Shown: positions 1-8,832, counted from the stretch's first letter. The stretch: DNA of 64,000 nt from Mycoavidus cysteinexigens (GCF_003966915.1 NZ_AP018150.1:2232001-2296000); one strand, 5' to 3'. The notes: generated by a model not told the origin, from the sequence alone. Program-made: numbers and translations.

Positions 1-1841
1 GTCGGCCATTCGCCAAACTGCACCCCTACCATCTGCGCTCCACTTAAATTCGCCTGATACAGCCATACCTGACGAAAATTAACCCCGCTTAAATCCGATC
101 CTTTCAACTGCGCTGAATCAAATACACCATAGCTCAAATCCGCTCCAGGTATCCGGATTCTATTTAAATCCGCTCCATTAAACCCCACACCTGCTCTCAC
201 CAAGATCGTCATCGCATTCGCAGCACCCACCGTCACAACGGCATCGGGATCCTTGGAGGCTTCTATCCAGGCATGCAAGTGGGCTTTGAAAACCGGATGC
301 TGGTTAACACGTTCCACTAAAAAGTCGAGAATCAACGCTTCATCCACCAATAGGAATTGATTCAGCACCGCATCAACGCACGGTTGAGCGTCGCTAAATT
401 GCGGACTACAAATCGCTCGCGCCACACAATAATCCTGGATCGATTTATGGATAAAGCGATAGTGTTGCCCTCGGTGAATCAGCGGTGCATTAAAAAGTAA
501 TAAACGTTTTTCTGTATCTTTTTTATTAAGATACGTCCGCCAAACTTCTGGGACAACTTCATTCTTCTCAAGGTCATAGGAAGCTTGTACAAGCCCATTT
601 TGGGTCAGGGCTATCGCCATTTCTTGGCTGGCTTTCAGTCCTTCTGTAGCTAGATGTTGCCCCAACTTATTTCGTGCATCTTTCTCTTCCGCAGTCAATT
701 TAATATGCTGTAACCGCTCTTCTGAGCGATTCCACCAACGCGATATAAATGCGTCATATAGCGCTATGCGAGTCAACAGCGCTGACTTGTTTTTGGCCAA
801 ATCGGGTAAAAGATCAAGTGCCATCCGCAGTAAAAATGGACGGCGTATCGCTTCTTTTAAAGTCGGCAAATTATTTAAGGCACCCTGGTATCGTTTTAAA
901 CTCCATTCAGTGCGTTGGGTATGCTGAATATATTTCTGAATATAAGCGGCAATCCAATCATCTGAAATCGTAGAAAGCCAATATTCCTGTAAAGTGGAGG
1001 TCTGCCCCCGTTTCTGAAACTGGCTACGATAGTTTCCTCCGAGATACTCTGGGCGTGAACTAATAATGACTTGAGCATTCTTCCAGTGATCAAGCTTGTT
1101 CTGCGTATAAAATGCTTGCGTGCGATCTTTTATTTCATCAAAACCGTCTAAAATAAAAACCAGACGTTTTTCTTTTCGAAGCTCAGTAATCGCTTCTGGC
1201 AAAAACTTTTGTTCCAGCAAATAGCTCTCTATTAAATCCTCACTAGAAGGCGTATGTTCAGCAAGCGCAATAAAAATCGGAATAGGAGCCGTAGAGGATT
1301 GTTGATGTTCCTCCCAGAGTATGCGCGTTAAATGTCTATTAAAGGTCGATTTACCTGAACCCGCCTCGCCAAGCAACAAAAGCACTTTTTTACTAGACGA
1401 TAAAAACTCGCGGACTTTGTCAATGAGCGTAAAGGCAATTTTGCTATCCGCCCTTTCTTGTCCTTCAGAAGGAATATACAGAGCAAGGCCGTCTCTTATT
1501 TCATCGACCTCTTCGAGCACGTTGAGGTAGGCGGTTCTAAGCTCTTCAATCTGTGTACCTAATTGAGCCAAAGGCTTGTAACGCGTAGTTTCTGCATGGG
1601 CGTTTAGCCTTTCAAATATCAACCTGGTGTTTGAATTCGAATCCGTTAAGAAAAAGTTTGTTGTGACTGTATGGCTCTCTCCATAGAGTTGATTGCTCAC
1701 CACACAGCTTTCGCTAACTTGTACAACGCTCTGCCCCTCTCCGCTCGCTTGCTCATGAATTGCTTCAACCTGTGTCAGCAGATTGGAGCGAGTTGAAGCA
1801 TTGGAGATAGGGGGAACGTTTGAACCTGAAATTGGCAACAT
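1..1841 (-). CDS. NACHT-domain STAND NTPase with pentapeptide repeats (partial, 3' end off window)
   Basis: The minus-strand frame is open from an ATG at 1841 to the left edge (613 codons, no stop), with an AGAGGAG ribosome site 9 bases upstream. Residues 158-166 (GEAGSGKST) form a Walker A motif. Residues 227-237 (RLVFILDGFDE) form a Walker B with the Asp-Gly-Phe-Asp-Glu arrangement of NACHT ATPases. A winged-helix-like stretch follows. The last 50 or so residues are pentapeptide repeats (GADLN, GADLS, GSDLS, QANLS, GAQMV), which continue past the edge. Family knowledge: bacterial NACHT proteins are STAND switches that oligomerise on sensing a ligand, and several defend against phage. The first 140 residues show no recognised effector enzyme. 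Role in defence or host interaction is inference. Confidence 0.88.
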   Translation of the reverse strand, partial: MLPISGSNVPPISNASTRSNLLTQVEAIHEQASGEGQSVVQVSESCVVSNQLYGESHTVTTNFFLTDSNSNTRLIFERLNAHAETTRYKPLAQLGTQIEELRTAYLNVLEEVDEIRDGLALYIPSEGQERADSKIAFTLIDKVREFLSSSKKVLLLLGEAGSGKSTFNRHLTRILWEEHQQSSTAPIPIFIALAEHTPSSEDLIESYLLEQKFLPEAITELRKEKRLVFILDGFDEIKDRTQAFYTQNKLDHWKNAQVIISSRPEYLGGNYRSQFQKRGQTSTLQEYWLSTISDDWIAAYIQKYIQHTQRTEWSLKRYQGALNNLPTLKEAIRRPFLLRMALDLLPDLAKNKSALLTRIALYDAFISRWWNRSEERLQHIKLTAEEKDARNKLGQHLATEGLKASQEMAIALTQNGLVQASYDLEKNEVVPEVWRTYLNKKDTEKRLLLFNAPLIHRGQHYRFIHKSIQDYCVARAICSPQFSDAQPCVDAVLNQFLLVDEALILDFLVERVNQHPVFKAHLHAWIEASKDPDAVVTVGAANAMTILVRAGVGFNGADLNRIRIPGADLSYGVFDSAQLKGSDLSGVNFRQVWLYQANLSGAQMVGVQFGEWP

Positions 1842-1859
1842 TGCTGGCTACTCCTCTTG

Positions 1860-2066
1860 TATCATTATTTCCGTGGTGGTTAGCTCCCATCACACGAAGT
1901 GAAGAGAGTTTGTTACTCCTCTTAAGGCATAGACCTTGTTATAAAGATCAAACCCTTCACTTCACTTCTCACCAACATAAAACTGAACGGTAGCCAAGGG
2001 TTCGACCCTGTATGCACAAGGATAGTGAGTGAGTTGGTAATTCTATTGTAAATTGAGAACATAAAG
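1860..2066 (+). ncRNA. candidate bridge RNA / structured leader of the IS110 element
   Basis: The non-coding leader directly before the IS110 recombinase can fold. GAAGTGAAG at 1896-1904 pairs with CTTCACTTC at 1955-1963 (or, in a second register, 1960-1968), enclosing a roughly 50-base loop that contains a small AAGG/CCTT hairpin. A second hairpin, AGGGT-TCG-ACCCT, lies at 1997-2009. Family knowledge: IS110-group elements encode a bridge RNA in the left non-coding end whose internal loops pair with target and donor DNA. Position and structure fit. The exact ends and guide loops were not determined. Confidence 0.45.
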
Positions 2067-3053
2067 ATGTATTACCTCGGAATCGATGTCGCCAAAGCCA
2101 AGCTGGATTGCTCGTTTTTACTGGATGAAACCGGTCTTAAACGTAAATCCAAAAAAGTAACCAATAGCCAAGCTGGGTTCAGTGAACTATTAACCTGGCT
2201 TGCCAAACAAGGTATTGAGCTTACGGAGCTTCACGTCACAATGGAAGCTACGGGGGGTTATCATGAGCAAGCCGCTCAAGCCTTACACGATGCAGGTGTT
2301 GCGGTTTCCATCGTCAATCCGGCCCAAATAAAGGCTTTAGGAAAGACCCTAGCCATACGGACTAAAACTGACGCAGTTGACAGTTTCTTGATCGCTCGTT
2401 TTGGCTTGCTATGCAAACCTGATGTTTGGGTTCCTTCAGCTCCAGAAGCAAGAGCGCTTAAAGCTTTGCTCGCCCGCCAGGAAGCTATTTCTGAAGACCT
2501 ACAGCGTGAGCGTAATCGCCAAGAAAAAGCCAGCATTTCGACTACTCCAGAGCGTGTTCAGAAATCGCTTGATGACAGCATTCATTTTCTGCAAACCCAG
2601 TTAAAACAACTTCAACAAGAGATCGATGATCATATCGACAAGCATCCTGCTTTGAGAGAAGACTTAGGTTTGCTAAAAAGCATTCGCGCGATTGGCCCAC
2701 AAGTCGGCAAAGCGATGCTTTCTGTGATGCAAACCCATTCATTTAAAACGGCCGAACAACTCGCCGCTTACTTGGGCCTAGTGCCCGTAGAAAGACAATC
2801 CGGTTCCTCTGTATTGGGCCGCTCCCGACTTTCTAAAGCAGGTTCTCCTGAAATCCGCGCTAAGCTTTATATGGCCGCTGTTGTCGCTATACGCTATAAC
2901 GCACACGTCAAAGCTCTATACGAACGTCTACGCGCGCGCGGTAAATCCGCTATGTCGGCTCTGGGCGCTTGCATGAGAAAACTGGTTCACCTGTGTTTTG
3001 GCGTGCTTAAAACACGTATGCCTTACCAAGAAAATTATCGAAATATTGCTTGA
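2067..3053 (+). CDS. IS110 family transposase (DEDD recombinase)
   Basis: This 328-residue protein has the IS110 layout: an N-terminal RuvC-like DEDD domain and a C-terminal Tnp_20 (IS110/IS116/IS902) domain. The acidic residues are visible as Asp7 (LGIDVAK), Glu60 (MEATGGY), Asp102 and Asp105 (KTDAVDS). The middle is a coiled coil (about 135-195). The C-terminal domain carries GPQVGKAM and the serine-rich stretch around 245-248 (RQSGSSVLGRSRLSKAG) that holds the nucleophilic serine in this family. Length is normal and the frame intact, so the copy may be active. No terminal inverted repeats were seen, as expected for IS110 elements. It sits divergent from and just upstream of the NACHT gene. 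Confidence 0.95.
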   Translation: MYYLGIDVAKAKLDCSFLLDETGLKRKSKKVTNSQAGFSELLTWLAKQGIELTELHVTMEATGGYHEQAAQALHDAGVAVSIVNPAQIKALGKTLAIRTKTDAVDSFLIARFGLLCKPDVWVPSAPEARALKALLARQEAISEDLQRERNRQEKASISTTPERVQKSLDDSIHFLQTQLKQLQQEIDDHIDKHPALREDLGLLKSIRAIGPQVGKAMLSVMQTHSFKTAEQLAAYLGLVPVERQSGSSVLGRSRLSKAGSPEIRAKLYMAAVVAIRYNAHVKALYERLRARGKSAMSALGACMRKLVHLCFGVLKTRMPYQENYRNIA

Positions 3054-3578
3054 CTTGGAAGACGGTATCTTTATATTTTGTGTTTACTTGTCTCTGAATA
3101 CACCATTTAACAATCTGGCTTCCACCAAATAAAACTCAATGCTTCGAGCTGGCGCTTAGGCAATACCAAAATCTCCGAAAGAGTTCTATTTTTATTCGAA
3201 GTTTTATTCGCGCAAGTTTACATCAAAATTTACTTCGGAAAGCTTATGCTTAATTCGCATTAACAAGACATAAAAACCCTTAATTTGGCTATTGCTCCGA
3301 AGCAAAAAGCAGCTTATTTCTTTGTTTTTATTTAGTTTCAGTGTATTTTTAGCCCGAACTGTAAATCCGGTAGACCCACCTCTGAATCAGAAGTCCCGAA
3401 TTTTTTAGAGTGAAAATGCTTTTTACTGTACATCCATACAGATATTTTGCACTGTTCCTAATGCTTTTTTAGCGCTCAGTTTTTGAGGATTTGGACGGCT
3501 ACGAAATCGGCGTTCGTTGTAAAGTTACTAAATCCGTTGTAAAGTTTGGATTTAGAAACCTCGCAAAGCCTTATGCGG
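3054..3578. other. gene-free stretch, right flank of the IS110 element
   Basis: No credible gene is visible in these 525 bases. The stretch is AT-rich with many T-runs. It contains a perfect inverted repeat CTAAATCC (3528-3535) / GGATTTAG (3548-3555) with a 12-base loop, and the 12-mer CGTTGTAAAGTT occurs twice in tandem-like spacing around 3514-3546. The right end of the IS110 element must lie near its start but cannot be placed without an empty-site comparison. Confidence 0.5.
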
Positions 3579-3635
3579 TGGGGTGACCGACGGGACTCGA
3601 ACCCGCGACAACTGGAATCACAATCCAAGACGCTT
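3579..3635 (-). pseudogene. 3' fragment of a tRNA-His gene
   Basis: Read on the minus strand, this is the 3' part of a histidine tRNA: the anticodon arm with anticodon GTG (complement of TCACAATCC around 3617-3626), a variable loop, a T-arm with GGGTTCGAGTCCC, and an acceptor 3' strand ending GGTCACCCCA at 3579. Homology stops in the D-arm, around 3635, where the usual CTCTACCAACTGAGCTA complement is replaced by unrelated sequence. The 5' acceptor strand and most of the D-arm are missing, so it cannot fold as a tRNA. Such 3' tRNA stubs are typical of attachment-site duplications left by tRNA-targeting islands; that origin is inference. Confidence 0.8.
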
Positions 3636-3676
3636 AATCCGGCAACAGGCTTCCCAAATTTGACCGAAGGCCCGCC

Positions 3677-3778
3677 GAAATTCCGCGTGCTGACATTGCC
3701 GAAGCTAACGTTTTCAATGCCAACGTCTGCTGGCAGTGGCGTGAACAGGCGCTTGGACTTAAAGCATTTTATCGGTAG
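3677..3778 (+). pseudogene. possible remnant of an IS66-type OrfA (HTH) transposase protein
   Basis: A 33-codon open stretch ending in TAG reads ...ADIAEANVFNANVCWQWREQALGL..., resembling the helix-turn-helix end of the small TnpA/OrfA proteins of IS66-type elements, where a motif like HG(L/I)NAN(L/V)xxxWRR is usual. No start codon or upstream domain is left. It begins about 40 bases past the point where the tRNA-His fragment loses homology, so a mobile element probably replaced the 5' half of that tRNA. The match is short and the assignment tentative. Confidence 0.3.
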
Positions 3779-3815
3779 CTATGGCAGATTCATAATGAAA
3801 TGCCATAGCCTCGAT

Positions 3816-4925
3816 TCATTGAGATTCAATCGAGAGCATGATTGAATCAAATGAATTGAGTTTTTTACTAAATTCTGAATCCGCTTCGTCTGAGTCATGG
3901 AATATATCTATTTCGCCTAAAAATTCTTTTAATTTTTCGTCATTTTTTATAAGATTAGATTCAAATAAATATCTTCTTTTACTTTCTAAACATTTTTCAA
4001 AAATATCTGTTATTTCCATAATATATTTATTAAACATATCCAAATCTTTTCCCTGCCCTTTCATTTTCATGCATTCCAATACCTCGCCTCCTTTCGCAGT
4101 CAAATCACCTTTAACGTCCTCATGCAATATAAATGAGAGAGATGCTCTTATGCGCAAAATATTAAACAACATTACATTTCTATATAAATCAAAATCAGTT
4201 AATATAAATAATTTTTCCTCGCCATCTTCCAGCTTTATATAATCCTCTGTTTTTTCTATTACATTATTAAAATAAATAAAATTTTTGTGAATTTCTTTAT
4301 TCAGAATTTCCAATGCATATTTTAGATTATTCTTGTTATCATTAATCACATCTTCAATAATTAATTGAGTGAATCTATCAATCTGAGATTGAATTTCATT
4401 TGTATTTTCTGTTTTATTTAAAATTTTCGCTATAGATTGCAGCACTGACTTTGTCTTAGCACATTTTTCAGTCAAAATATCTATATAGATTTTCTTATAT
4501 TGATCGTTATTAGAAAAGCTAAAATCTATGGAATGTAAGTAAAACAAGCTGGCTAAAATATAACTTTCCAATTTAAGAGCTGCAGCCAGCTTTCTATTAT
4601 CACTGTTATGTTCTATTTCAAATGAACCAGCCTCAACTCCAGTGGATAACACCACAGGAGATAGCCGCGCAGAAGGTGGCGGCTCCAAAGATGGCATCTT
4701 CGCCAATAACTCCGGAGAAGGTGATATTTCAAGAAATTGCGCCGCAGAAGATCGCACTATAGTAGATTGCGCCCGAAGGGGTCGCATCGTAAAATATGAC
4801 TCCTCAGAGGAAATTGCAAGCGTTGGCGCTTGTGTACTCTCCATGCTGACTTCATCACTGCCACCACCACATGCAATGAGTGCCTGGAATGCAACGATGC
4901 TACTAGCTAATTTAATTAATTTCAT
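3816..4925 (-). CDS. unknown lipoprotein, AT-rich
   Basis: This is a 369-residue protein of unknown function. The N-terminus MKLIKLASSIVAFQALIACGGG is a lipoprotein signal: positive n-region, hydrophobic core and lipobox L-I-A-C with Cys19 and Gly at +2, which predicts the outer membrane. Residues 50-100 are rich in Pro, Ser and Ala. The remainder looks largely alpha-helical and charged, with many Lys, Glu, Asn and Ile. I recognise no domain. Codon use is markedly AT-rich compared with the housekeeping genes around it, and no strong ribosome site is seen before the ATG. With the tRNA stub and IS remnants alongside, recent acquisition is likely. Confidence 0.75.
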   Translation of the reverse strand: MKLIKLASSIVAFQALIACGGGSDEVSMESTQAPTLAISSEESYFTMRPLRAQSTIVRSSAAQFLEISPSPELLAKMPSLEPPPSARLSPVVLSTGVEAGSFEIEHNSDNRKLAAALKLESYILASLFYLHSIDFSFSNNDQYKKIYIDILTEKCAKTKSVLQSIAKILNKTENTNEIQSQIDRFTQLIIEDVINDNKNNLKYALEILNKEIHKNFIYFNNVIEKTEDYIKLEDGEEKLFILTDFDLYRNVMLFNILRIRASLSFILHEDVKGDLTAKGGEVLECMKMKGQGKDLDMFNKYIMEITDIFEKCLESKRRYLFESNLIKNDEKLKEFLGEIDIFHDSDEADSEFSKKLNSFDSIMLSIESQ

Positions 4926-5552
4926 AATATTGATTTTTTTGCATTTAATTAAGCGACTTTATTTAAAAATAAAAACCCCCAGAATAATAACATGCAAAAT
5001 TAAACAAATTAAAAAAATTAAACAAACCAAACAAATTTCTCTAATAATTAATTTCAATAACTAAGATTTAAGGGAGCAATATAGGTATAAAAATTTAAAA
5101 AAACAGGATGCCAGCAGTTTATACTCCGTAGATTTCATACAAAGCACAGATACTGGCAGAGCTAATAAATATTAAGTAAGTTTATTCACACAATAAATTT
5201 GAAATATCTTTTTAAATTTATAAAACAATAACTCTGAGTCCAGAGCTCTTGATGAAGACCTCTATGAATCCGATTTACTAAAATATTTATAGCCAGAACA
5301 CAGAGAAACTTACTAAATTACCCTGTCAGTGAACTGCTCCCAGAGAGGGAGACTTGACCATCAGAATTCTAGAGTTAATTAAATATAAAAATACTTCATC
5401 GCGCGAGCATGTTTTATCTCGTTACATCACAAAAGCATCGAACCGAGGTGCGGATGAAAAAATTTAATATTAAAATTTATTGGAACGAAGAAGAGCATCA
5501 TTGAGCGTATTGAACTGCCTAATTTTGCTTTTGGAGCATCCAAGGAAATGTA
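4926..5552. other. AT-rich gene-free stretch
   Basis: About 630 bases with no supportable gene, made of A/T-rich runs with stop codons in all frames. The promoter of the lipoprotein gene must lie near its left end. No clear repeat, terminator or RNA gene was seen. Confidence 0.5.
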
Positions 5553-5858
5553 TGTCCGGATTATGAACGACAAGGTTTGTTCACTGCAGAACTAATGGGG
5601 TCTGAATTTGATGAAGGCGGTCGAATAGAGTTCAATACATTCTTTAATTCCATCACAATTCACACGTGGATGCAGCAATCTCATATGAGAGCATCAGCTT
5701 GACGCTTCGTGGAATTCGTGCAAGTGGCCGGTTAATCATTCGATTCGGTATATATCAACTTGGAAATGCACAGCGCCTGGCTTGATGAAAAAATTATCGG
5801 CATCAAGTTTGAAATCGTCATCACCCGCTTCAATCGAAAGCAGTACAGGCCTTTTTGA
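5553..5858 (+). pseudogene. possible decayed coding region, unrecognised
   Basis: Three consecutive open stretches in shifting frames read as protein-like sequence: 5553-5702 (CPDYERQGLFTAELMGSEF..., ends TGA), a middle stretch around 5670-5785 (ESISLTLRGIRASGRLIIRFG..., ends TGA), and one ending with TGA at 5856-5858 (INLEMHSAWLDEKIIGIKFE...). Together they look like a gene broken by frameshifts. No start codon with ribosome site and no family can be named. It could also be chance open frames. Confidence 0.22.
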
Positions 5859-5961
5859 CGAGAACATTAAGAACACTGTACCTAAACACTAAAGATTTTA
5901 GCTAATTGGGGCGAATTTACATTGCCTGCGTAGCTTAGCGAATCACCTTTCGTTCCGCTGA

Positions 5962-7152
5962 TTACTTCCCCAACCCACGCGCTAAATCCTGCTGCAGATC
6001 ATCGCTATGCTCAAGCCCAACCGCCAGTCGAATCAAGCCCTCGGTAATCCCTGCTGCCGCGCGAGCTTGCGGTGAAATACGGCTATGTGTAGTGGTCGCT
6101 GGATGTGTGATGGTGGTGCGCGTGTCACCTAGATTACCGGTGATTGAACATAGCCGGGTCTCATCTATCAAGCGCCAGGCATTGGCACGCTTCGCTTCAG
6201 GAGTAGCGCCTTTGACTTCAAATGACAGTAACGCACCCCCTGCTCGCTGTTGCCGCTGAGCAAGTTCATATTGTGGGTGCGAAGGCAAGCCTGGGTAAAA
6301 AACTTGATCAACCACGGGCTGAGTCAGCAACCATTGCGCAAGCGTCAGAGCATTTTTAGACTGGCGCTCAAGCCGCACGGTCAGAGTTTCCATTCCTTTG
6401 AGTAGCACCCACGCATTAAAAGCAGACAGGGTTGGCCCAGCATTGCGCACAAATGGAAAGATTTTTTCTTGCATTAAGGCTTTAGAGCCCACTATGGCCC
6501 CACCCAATACGCGGCCCTGCCCATCTAGATATTTAGTCGCCGAATGCACTACCAAATCGGCGCCAAGTTTGAGCGGTTGTTGTAGCGCCGGCGTGCATAA
6601 GCAATTATCAACGACAAGCAATGCATTTGCCGCTTTGGCAATGTCTCCAATTTTTTTAAGGTCGGCGATTTCCGTCAACGGATTAGAGGGGGTCTCGAGA
6701 AAAAACATTTTTGTCTCGGGCCGCACCGCATTTTGCCAAGCCTGATGATCCGTCAGATCGACAAATGTCGTCTGAATCCCAAAGCGGCTAAAAAGCGTTG
6801 AGAACATATTGATAGTCGAGCCAAAGATACTGCGCGAACTCACCAAGTGGTCTCCTGCTTGCAATACCCCCATTACAGCCGCCATAATGGCGCTCATTCC
6901 AGATGCCGTCGCCACACAGACTTCTCCGCCTTCAAGTGCGGCAAGCCGACGCTGAAACATATCAACGCTCGGATTCGCAAAACGCGAATAGGTGTAATTT
7001 CCTTCGGTCGAATTAGCAAAGCTTTTAGCTGCTTCAGCAGCGCTGGCGAAGCAAAAGCTTGAGGTTAAAAAAAGCGCCTCTGAATGTTCATTAAATTCGG
7101 TACGCAGGCTGCCAGCGCGAACGGCTAGCGTATCAAAATTAAACTCATCCAT
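5962..7152 (-). CDS. metZ: O-succinylhomoserine sulfhydrylase
   Basis: This 396-residue PLP enzyme of the Cys/Met metabolism family makes homocysteine from O-succinylhomoserine and sulfide (methionine pathway, cytosol). Visible motifs are YTYSRFANPS (53-62), the cofactor-stacking region near GMSAIMAAV, VVDNCLCTPALQQP, and the Schiff-base lysine Lys207 in HSATKYLDGQGR. Lack of transsulfuration-specific context and the full-length match to the MetZ pattern favour MetZ over MetB/MetC. It lies just downstream of purF (16 bases apart), as in Burkholderia, at the 3' end of the folC-SPOR-cvpA-purF-metZ run. Confidence 0.93.
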   Translation of the reverse strand: MDEFNFDTLAVRAGSLRTEFNEHSEALFLTSSFCFASAAEAAKSFANSTEGNYTYSRFANPSVDMFQRRLAALEGGEVCVATASGMSAIMAAVMGVLQAGDHLVSSRSIFGSTINMFSTLFSRFGIQTTFVDLTDHQAWQNAVRPETKMFFLETPSNPLTEIADLKKIGDIAKAANALLVVDNCLCTPALQQPLKLGADLVVHSATKYLDGQGRVLGGAIVGSKALMQEKIFPFVRNAGPTLSAFNAWVLLKGMETLTVRLERQSKNALTLAQWLLTQPVVDQVFYPGLPSHPQYELAQRQQRAGGALLSFEVKGATPEAKRANAWRLIDETRLCSITGNLGDTRTTITHPATTTHSRISPQARAAAGITEGLIRLAVGLEHSDDLQQDLARGLGK

Positions 7153-7168
7153 GATCAGTCAAAGCCAT

Positions 7169-8707
7169 TTATTCCGCTGACAATTGCAAATGTAATTGCG
7201 AAAATGCTTTTTCATGGTCCGCGCCAGCCTCGCGCTCGTTGACCGCTACTGGCGCTAAACGCGCCAACTCTAGGCTATTCAAATAATCCGGCGTAACATC
7301 GTTGGTTATATAGCGACCATCAAAACATGCTGCTTCAAAAGAGGTTAACGCCGGATTCAAATCGCGCACAGCTTGTTTCATGGCTGCCACGTCCTGATAA
7401 ATAAGTTGGTCTGCACCAATGATGCGCGCCACTTCTTCGTCGCTGCGGCCGTGGGCAACAAGCTCCCCCCGGGTTGGCATATCAATGCCATAGACATTCG
7501 GAAATTTAACCGGTGGCGCTGCAGAGGCAAAGATCACTTTGTTAGCACCCGCATCGCGCGCCATTTGGACGATTTCCTGGCTGGTCGTGCCGCGCACGAT
7601 TGAGTCATCGACAATCAACACATTGCGCCCTTTAAACTCAATTGGCATCGCATTGAGCTTTTGCCGCACTGATTTTTTGCGCACCGCTTGACCCGGCATA
7701 ATAAAGGTACGGCCTACGTAGCGATTCTTAAAAAAGCCTTCGCGGTATTCAATGCCTAACCGATTCGCTACCTGCATTGCGGCCGGCCGGCTTGAATCAG
7801 GTATGGGCATCACCACATCAATATCCCCGGCCGAGATTACACGTTCGATTTTTTGCGCTAGATAATCGCCCATACGCAGTCGCGCATTGTAAACCGGCAC
7901 GCCATCCAAGCAAGAATCTGGGCGCGCCAAATACACGTATTCGAAAATACAGGGATTAAGGCTCGGCGCAGGCGCACACTGACGGCTATAAAAATCGCCA
8001 TCAAAGCTAATAAAAATCGCTTCGCCCGGAGCTACATCCCGCACCAACTCAAAACCAAGCCCTTCAATCGCCACGGATTCAGACGCACAAATCCATTCGA
8101 CGCCCTGCTCAGTTTCAAGTTTACCCATACAGAGCGGGCGAATACCGTAAGGATCACGAAAGGCTAACAGACCATAACCCGCAATAATTGCGACAATCGC
8201 ATATGAACCCCGTACGCGCTGGTGCACCCCGCTGACGGCTTTAAACAGCATCTCGGGATCTAGCGAGTAACCCGCGCTCGCCATTTGCAATTCATGCGCC
8301 AGCACATTTAGCAAAACTTCTGTATCGGAATGAGTATTAATATGGCGCCGGTCAATCCGAAACAGCTCGTCTTTTAATTGCCGAGAGTTCGTCAAATTGC
8401 CGTTATGCGCCAAAATAATCCCATATGGCGCATTCACATAAAAAGGCTGCGCTTCTTCTTGGCTACTGACTGAGCCCGCAGTTGGGTAGCGCACCTGGCC
8501 CACGCCGCATGTGCCAGGCAACGAGCGCATATTTCGCGTCCGAAAAGCATCGCGCACCATGCCATTAGCTTTATGCATATAGAAGGTATTGCCATTTGCT
8601 GTGGCGATACCCGCAGCGTCCTGACCACGATGCTGTAACAGCAGCAGGCTGTCATACAGCAACTGATTAACCGGAGATTTTGAAACTACACCTACAATGC
8701 CACACAT
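7169..8707 (-). CDS. purF: amidophosphoribosyltransferase
   Basis: This 512-residue enzyme catalyses the first step of de novo purine synthesis: PRPP plus glutamine to phosphoribosylamine. The start MCGIVGVV leaves Cys2 as the N-terminal nucleophile of the class II glutaminase domain (1-230), with the HRGQDAAGIAT, VGQVRYPTAG and HNGNLTN motifs. The C-terminal phosphoribosyltransferase domain has the PRPP loop VLIVDDSIVRGTTS around residues 357-370. Length is normal. It lies between cvpA (125-base gap) and metZ, the same linkage as in other beta- and gamma-proteobacteria. Confidence 0.97.
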   Translation of the reverse strand: MCGIVGVVSKSPVNQLLYDSLLLLQHRGQDAAGIATANGNTFYMHKANGMVRDAFRTRNMRSLPGTCGVGQVRYPTAGSVSSQEEAQPFYVNAPYGIILAHNGNLTNSRQLKDELFRIDRRHINTHSDTEVLLNVLAHELQMASAGYSLDPEMLFKAVSGVHQRVRGSYAIVAIIAGYGLLAFRDPYGIRPLCMGKLETEQGVEWICASESVAIEGLGFELVRDVAPGEAIFISFDGDFYSRQCAPAPSLNPCIFEYVYLARPDSCLDGVPVYNARLRMGDYLAQKIERVISAGDIDVVMPIPDSSRPAAMQVANRLGIEYREGFFKNRYVGRTFIMPGQAVRKKSVRQKLNAMPIEFKGRNVLIVDDSIVRGTTSQEIVQMARDAGANKVIFASAAPPVKFPNVYGIDMPTRGELVAHGRSDEEVARIIGADQLIYQDVAAMKQAVRDLNPALTSFEAACFDGRYITNDVTPDYLNSLELARLAPVAVNEREAGADHEKAFSQLHLQLSAE

Positions 8708-8832
8708 GGCGGGTCCTTCAAATGATACAAATTTTGACTGTATTCTTGTTTAGAGCGCCTAACTAGCTTGCCAACGGCTATTTATTTGCCTCTTTAACAC
8801 TTTTTAGCAACGGCGCAATCATTTTACTTCAT

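Noticed and set aside
2276-2742. Minus-strand frames of 86 and 66 codons within the transposase gene
   Set aside because: They are antisense shadows of the intact IS110 recombinase.
3546-3845. 99-codon plus-strand frame containing RRDSNPRQLESQSKTL
   Set aside because: This is the well-known false frame produced by reading the complement of a tRNA gene; the DNA here is the tRNA-His fragment.
4642-5064. 140-codon plus-strand frame over the start of the lipoprotein gene
   Set aside because: Antisense to a gene with a clear lipoprotein signal; its second half is low-complexity Ile/Lys text from AT-rich DNA.
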